Shown: in pieces, positions 14,894-18,440 of the stretch | Layout of the letters: each line of letters starts with the position of its first letter | Position numbering within the stretch: the first letter of the stretch is position 1 | Source: Verrucomicrobiota bacterium | GTDB taxonomy: Bacteria; Verrucomicrobiota; Verrucomicrobiia; Opitutales; Oceanipulchritudinaceae | Reading direction: 5' to 3' | DNA length: 18,440 bases | NCBI GenBank assembly: GCA_009908535.1 | Contig: JAAAOD010000100.1 | Coordinates: 1-18,440 of the forward strand | Position numbers and translations under genes: made by a program | Notes under the pieces: generated by a model | Seen by the model: the letters and a program-made list of their open reading frames with translations, nothing else | Told to the model about the DNA's origin: nothing | The model's database searches: none

Positions 14894-14914
14894 TATGTGG
14901 GCCGATCCGGTCCT

Positions 14915-16441
14915 TCAAGGGCTGACGGTCAGCCAGTCCGCCGTGCTGAATTCGTAGAACCAGCGTTCGCTCGCCACGGTTGTTCCCGGCAAATGGAACA
15001 GCCATGAAGCGGGAGAGGCGCGGTAGAAATAGTCGCCCAGATCGGCGGCGTTATAGAGGTAATTTCCCAGCGACGGATCGTAGAACCAGGTCGCCCGCGG
15101 GGGCACCGGTAGCGTGTACAGGTAGCCATGGTCGAGGTGCTGCACCCATGGAAGCCCGGCCGGCTTGATCCAACCGCTGCCGAACCAGGAAAGGCGCGCC
15201 CAGCCGTCCTGAAAAAAGTCCAGCAAAGGGAAAGAATCCAGAAGGTCGCCCCTTCGGTGCCGTTCCCCGCGGCCGTCCTGGTACCGCGAACCGGAAAGAC
15301 GCGGCCATTCCGCGGACGGGTGCAGGGTGGCCCCGCCGGGGAATTTGTAGAGGTTTCCATCGTGCGTGCCGATGTAGAGACTGCCGTCCGGGGCGATGTT
15401 CGGGGAGGAATCGTTGTAGGAATCGAAAACGTATTCGCGCAAGGGGGTTCCCTCTTTATCGAGGATGGAAAGCGTGGTGGATACCCCCGTTTGCGCGGAG
15501 CCCGAATACCCGGCGATGAGGATGTTGCCTTCCCTGTCGATGGCCGGGCTGCAGTAAAAGACGTCCCCGACATAGGTCTCGAAGGCCTGGAAACCCTCGA
15601 GGTCGACTCCGTAAAGATAGCCGTCCTTGGAGGGGAAAACGACCGTTCCCCCGGCGCTGAGGGCGGGGGCGGCGTAAATGGCTTCCGTGGCGGGAAAGCT
15701 CCACCGAAGGCTCCCGTCCTCTCCGTCGAGGGCGTAGAGGTAACCGTTGGCGCAGCCGGCGTAGACGTTCCCGGCGGCGTCGAGGGCGGCGGCGTGTTCA
15801 AAGGCGGTGCTGGTCTGGCTGTCCGGCGGGTGGACTTCCGCGACCTCGAAGGACCAGCGCGGGCGGCCGTCCGCGGTCGCGAGGGCATGGAAAGTGCCGC
15901 TGTCGTTCCCGAAAAAAAGCGTTTCCCCGTCTGTGGCGAGGACCGCCCCCGCGGCGATCCCGCCTTCGGGAAGGGTCGTCTCGGGATCCGGATAAACCCA
16001 TTGCAGGGTGCCGTCCGTAGTGGAGAACGAATACATGAGACCGTCCATGGAGCCGACGTAGACGCTTCCCTTCCCGTCGAGGGCGGGGCTGCCGAGAATG
16101 GCGCTTCCGGTGGCGTAACTCCAGCGCTTTGTGCCGTCGGCGTTGAGCGCGTAGACGGAATTGTCCCACGAGCCGAAATAGACGCCGCCGTCCGCGTCCA
16201 CGGCGGGCGAGCTGTCGATCCAGTCGTTGGCTCCCTTGAAAATCCAGCGGGCGGTGCCGTCGGGGTTCACGCAGTAGAGGTTGCCGTCCCGGCTGCCGAA
16301 AAGCACCCCGCCCATGGGCCCGATGGCCGGGGAACTGAAGACGACATCGCCGGTCATGAAATCCCACTCCGGGGAGAGGGTCTCCACGGCGGAAAGGAGA
16401 AGGGGCGGAAGCAAAAGAAGGGGGAGGAGCTTGTGTTTCAT
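14915..16441 (-). CDS. Secreted PQQ-like beta-propeller protein with aromatic C-terminal repeats
   Basis: 508 residues. Signal peptide at about 1-19 (MKHKLLPLLLLPPLLLSAVE). Eight propeller repeats follow (about 35-368), most with a SPAxxxxGxVYxGSxDGxLYxLxxDGxxxWxF pattern; clear examples are SSPAIGPMGGVLFGSRDGNL (36-55) and SSPAVDADGGVYFGSWDNSV (77-96). Eight blades fit BamB- and PQQ-dehydrogenase-like propellers, but no catalytic residues are evident, so binding or scaffolding is more likely than enzymology. The tail (about 410-508) repeats short aromatic units: GWARLSWFGSGW, HGYLYTL, ATWFYDPSLGNYLYN, DYFYRASPASWLFHL, ERWFYEFSTADWL. I associate such tails with surface proteins of Opitutales-type genomes, from memory. 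Its ATG overlaps the kinase stop by 4 nt (ATGA), so the two are translationally coupled. A terminator-type hairpin follows. Confidence 0.85.
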   Translation of the reverse strand: MKHKLLPLLLLPPLLLSAVETLSPEWDFMTGDVVFSSPAIGPMGGVLFGSRDGNLYCVNPDGTARWIFKGANDWIDSSPAVDADGGVYFGSWDNSVYALNADGTKRWSYATGSAILGSPALDGKGSVYVGSMDGLMYSFSTTDGTLQWVYPDPETTLPEGGIAAGAVLATDGETLFFGNDSGTFHALATADGRPRWSFEVAEVHPPDSQTSTAFEHAAALDAAGNVYAGCANGYLYALDGEDGSLRWSFPATEAIYAAPALSAGGTVVFPSKDGYLYGVDLEGFQAFETYVGDVFYCSPAIDREGNILIAGYSGSAQTGVSTTLSILDKEGTPLREYVFDSYNDSSPNIAPDGSLYIGTHDGNLYKFPGGATLHPSAEWPRLSGSRYQDGRGERHRRGDLLDSFPLLDFFQDGWARLSWFGSGWIKPAGLPWVQHLDHGYLYTLPVPPRATWFYDPSLGNYLYNAADLGDYFYRASPASWLFHLPGTTVASERWFYEFSTADWLTVSP

Positions 16442-17805
16442 GGGGAGATTTCGATGATGAAAGTGGTCCCGCGCGGGCCTGAGTCGGCGAGGCGGAGATC
16501 GGCGGGAATGTGGCGGGCGATGACCGCGGCGATGGCGAGGCCGACCCCGGTGCCGTTTTCCTTTCGGCTGCGGACCGGTTCGAAAAGACGGTCCTGAACT
16601 TCCCCGGGGAGGCCCGGCCCGTTGTCGGAAACCGTGGCCCGGAGACCCTCCGGCCCGGCGGCGAGCACGACCTCAATGGAACCTTCCTCCTCGATGGCCT
16701 CGGCGGCGTTTTCGACGAGGTTGCGCAGGACGAGAAGCAGCATCTGCCCCCGCGCGTTCATCAACTCGCCTTCGCCTTCATGACGGATGGAAAGGACAAC
16801 CGGCCGGGCACGCACTTCCGGCTCCAGACGCTTGCGGTAGACGTCGGCCCATTCTTCGAGGGAAAGGTAGATCCCGTCTCCGTTCTCCTCCTCCCGGATG
16901 ACCTCGAGGGTCTCGTTGATGAGGCTCTGCATGCGGTGCGTCAGGGCGACCGCTTCCTCGTCGCCGGAGGTCAGCCGCAGGTAGGACTGGAGGCCGGCGA
17001 GGGGATTTTTAAGGCCGTGGAACAAATGGCTGGTCACCGAGCCGATGGCGGAGGTGCGGGCGGCGCGGGCCAGCTCGACATTGGCTTTTTCGAGGGAGCG
17101 GTTCCTTTCCGCGAGGAGGCCGGCCATCCGTTGCAGGCGTTTCCGGGTGAGGACGAGGATGGCGATGACCAGGCCGCCGCCCCCGACAAGGACGAGGAGA
17201 CCGATCCCGGCGAGGGAGCGGTCGAGGCCGGCGAATTCACGGGCCACGGTGGCCCCGTCGAGCCAGAACTGGACGGCGGCCACGGTCCTCCCCTCGCCAT
17301 CGCGCAGAGGGGAGACGACCTCGAGGAGGGCGCTGGTGTCGGCGGCGTCGCTTTGATCGGCGGGCGCGTCCCTGAAGAGCGTATCGAGAGACCGGGCGGG
17401 ATAAAAGCCGGTGACCGGTTCGCCTCTGGCAAGCGCGGCAATCCGTTCTTCGGCAAGCCCGGCGGGGAAGAGGACTTCCGGTGCGCGGGCGATCAGTTTT
17501 CCCGGTGGGGAATAGACGCGCACACCGATGACGCCGCGGAGCTCGCTCGATTCGACGGCAAGACCGAGAAGGTCCAGTTCCGGAAGGAGGATGGGCCGGC
17601 TTTCCTCGTAGCGCTGCTGGGCCACGCTGGTCAGGAGCGTGGCGTCGCGCTGCAGGACCAGATCGCGCATTTCCGCGCGCAGGACAAGAAGCACGGTGGC
17701 GAGCAGCCCGGCGAGAATGAGCAGAATCCCCGCGCCGAGCAGGAGGAAAAGCCACCGGATGCGGGTGAGCGCGGGTCTGCCGGAATGGTTACTGCGGGGT
17801 TCCAT
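16438..17805 (-). CDS. Membrane-bound sensor histidine kinase
   Basis: 455 residues from the ATG at 17805; a GTG at 17820 would add five residues and overlap the upstream stop as GTGA, so either start is possible. TM1 is at about 17-42, an extracytoplasmic sensor region at about 43-199, and TM2 at about 200-220. A coiled linker (RNRSLEKANVELARAAR, 234-250) leads to the kinase core. The H-box reads SHLFHGLKNPLAGLQSYL with candidate His263; the form HGLKNPL is unusual compared with HEIRNPL. The ATPase domain has NLVENAAEAIEEEG (362-375), DNGPGLP (394-400) and GTGVGLAIAAVIARH (418-432), so ATP binding looks intact. The sensor region resembles a dCACHE/PAS-like fold but has no motif I can name. 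It sits between a barrel-like gene and a secreted propeller gene, and no response regulator is visible; one could lie to the right of the window. Confidence 0.92.
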   Translation of the reverse strand: MEPRSNHSGRPALTRIRWLFLLLGAGILLILAGLLATVLLVLRAEMRDLVLQRDATLLTSVAQQRYEESRPILLPELDLLGLAVESSELRGVIGVRVYSPPGKLIARAPEVLFPAGLAEERIAALARGEPVTGFYPARSLDTLFRDAPADQSDAADTSALLEVVSPLRDGEGRTVAAVQFWLDGATVAREFAGLDRSLAGIGLLVLVGGGGLVIAILVLTRKRLQRMAGLLAERNRSLEKANVELARAARTSAIGSVTSHLFHGLKNPLAGLQSYLRLTSGDEEAVALTHRMQSLINETLEVIREEENGDGIYLSLEEWADVYRKRLEPEVRARPVVLSIRHEGEGELMNARGQMLLLVLRNLVENAAEAIEEEGSIEVVLAAGPEGLRATVSDNGPGLPGEVQDRLFEPVRSRKENGTGVGLAIAAVIARHIPADLRLADSGPRGTTFIIEISP

Positions 17806-17816
17806 CGGAAAAAGCT

Positions 17817-18440
17817 TCACCAGATCCAGCGCAGCGCGCCGTGGGTGCGGTATTCAGTGTAGTTACTCGAGGTATCGCGGGAAGTAAATTCGCTGCTGGA
17901 AGCCTGAAGAAGGATTTCCCAGCGCCGGCCGAGGGGGACGGTCAGTTCCCATTCGAGGCCCCGGTAGGTCTGCTGCAGGGCACGCTCATCGAGAAATTCC
18001 ACTTGCCGGTCGGAATAGCTTCTTCTCTGCCAACGGGCGCGGAGGTCGAGCTCGGCCTTTCGGATCCGGGCTTTTACCGTGAGGGAGGCCCACCAGGTGC
18101 GGTTGCCGTCGTAATCTCCCCGGCGGTCGGATTCATGGCGCAGGCCGGCTTTCGCGCGCAAATCGAGAAAGGGAAAGGGAAACTTCTCCCAGTCGACTTC
18201 CTGCTCGAGGGAGAGGACTTTCAATTGCAGCGTTTCCGCATCGAGGGGGAGCAGGCCGCTGGCCTCACGGGCACGGCGGTGATCGTAGATTTCCAGGGCG
18301 CCCTCGATCGCGGAGGTCAGTTCAAGGCGGGGGATGACGTTCCTCGTCCATTCGAGGCGGAGGTCCGGACGGGTGTAGTTCTCCTCCGGATCCCCGTACC
18401 ATGTGTGGCGGACGCCGGCCTCCCAGCGCAGGACATCCGT
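17817..18440 (-). CDS. Beta-barrel-like outer membrane protein (partial; N-terminus beyond the right edge)
   Basis: 208 C-terminal codons are visible, open to the right edge with no stop; a TTG at 18224 is only an internal codon. The sequence alternates polar and hydrophobic residues in strand-like stretches separated by charged turns, for example TRPDLRLEWTRNVIPRLELT, ASLTVKARIRKAELDLRARW, and GLEWELTVPLGRRWEILLQA. It ends in RTHGALRWIW, with a C-terminal aromatic residue as expected for barrels inserted by BamA. I recognise no specific family. It is 11 nt upstream of the kinase start (or overlaps it by 4 nt if the GTG is used), so they form an operon. Signal peptide and full size are not visible. 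Confidence 0.65.
   Translation of the reverse strand, partial: TDVLRWEAGVRHTWYGDPEENYTRPDLRLEWTRNVIPRLELTSAIEGALEIYDHRRAREASGLLPLDAETLQLKVLSLEQEVDWEKFPFPFLDLRAKAGLRHESDRRGDYDGNRTWWASLTVKARIRKAELDLRARWQRRSYSDRQVEFLDERALQQTYRGLEWELTVPLGRRWEILLQASSSEFTSRDTSSNYTEYRTHGALRWIW

Noticed and set aside
1..18440. Mobile elements, prophage, CRISPR arrays or defence islands
   Set aside because: No transposase, integrase, direct-repeat array or terminal repeats were seen; all genes look chromosomal with uniform composition.

Overview
The window is GC-rich, densely coded bacterial chromosome with no mobile elements, tRNA, rRNA or CRISPR. The gene content suggests Verrucomicrobiota, probably Opitutia/Opitutales. 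The clues are an HNH protein of the QYTGK type, a short UvrC, a PTS-IIA/diadenylate-cyclase-like fusion, and a secreted PQQ-type propeller with a Trp/Tyr-rich tail. This placement is from memory of such genomes, not from a search. No gap between genes exceeds about 215 bases.

Layout. (1) 1-2194: pyruvate kinase (minus, C-terminus beyond the left edge), divergent from an HNH endonuclease-like gene. (2) 2206-6717: glnD followed 30 nt later by a double-GAF soluble histidine kinase, both on the minus strand and probably one transcript. (3) 6856-9632: a DUF429 protein (plus) whose 3' end overlaps a DUF2071/YqjF-like gene. The latter lies 12 nt downstream of a CinA-like gene on the minus strand. 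(4) 9633-11180: a compact intergenic region with overlapping opposed promoter candidates, then uvrC (plus). (5) 11199-14700: a minus-strand cluster of EamA transporter, membrane-anchored HEAT-like protein, and a PTS EIIA / PK-C-like / DisA_N-like fusion. (6) 14701-14914: a non-coding gap rich in hairpins, including a clear terminator-type stem. (7) 14915-18440: a minus-strand operon of a partial beta-barrel-like protein, a membrane sensor histidine kinase and a secreted eight-repeat PQQ-like propeller, the last two overlapping by 4 nt.

Themes. Several genes link carbon and nitrogen state to signalling: pyruvate kinase (PEP/pyruvate), GlnD (glutamine sensing), a PTS-IIA module that could read PEP-derived phosphorylation, and an orphan kinase next to glnD. 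The most interesting protein is the fusion at 11199-12560. It has the overall DisA_N signature and an intact candidate PTS histidine, but substitutions in the motifs that normally define diadenylate cyclase activity. Also notable are a UvrC lacking the usual cysteine motif and about 120 residues, a pyruvate kinase with two altered potassium-ligand positions, and near absence of Shine-Dalgarno sequences except at uvrC.

All functional calls rest on reading motifs by eye; no search or structure prediction was run.
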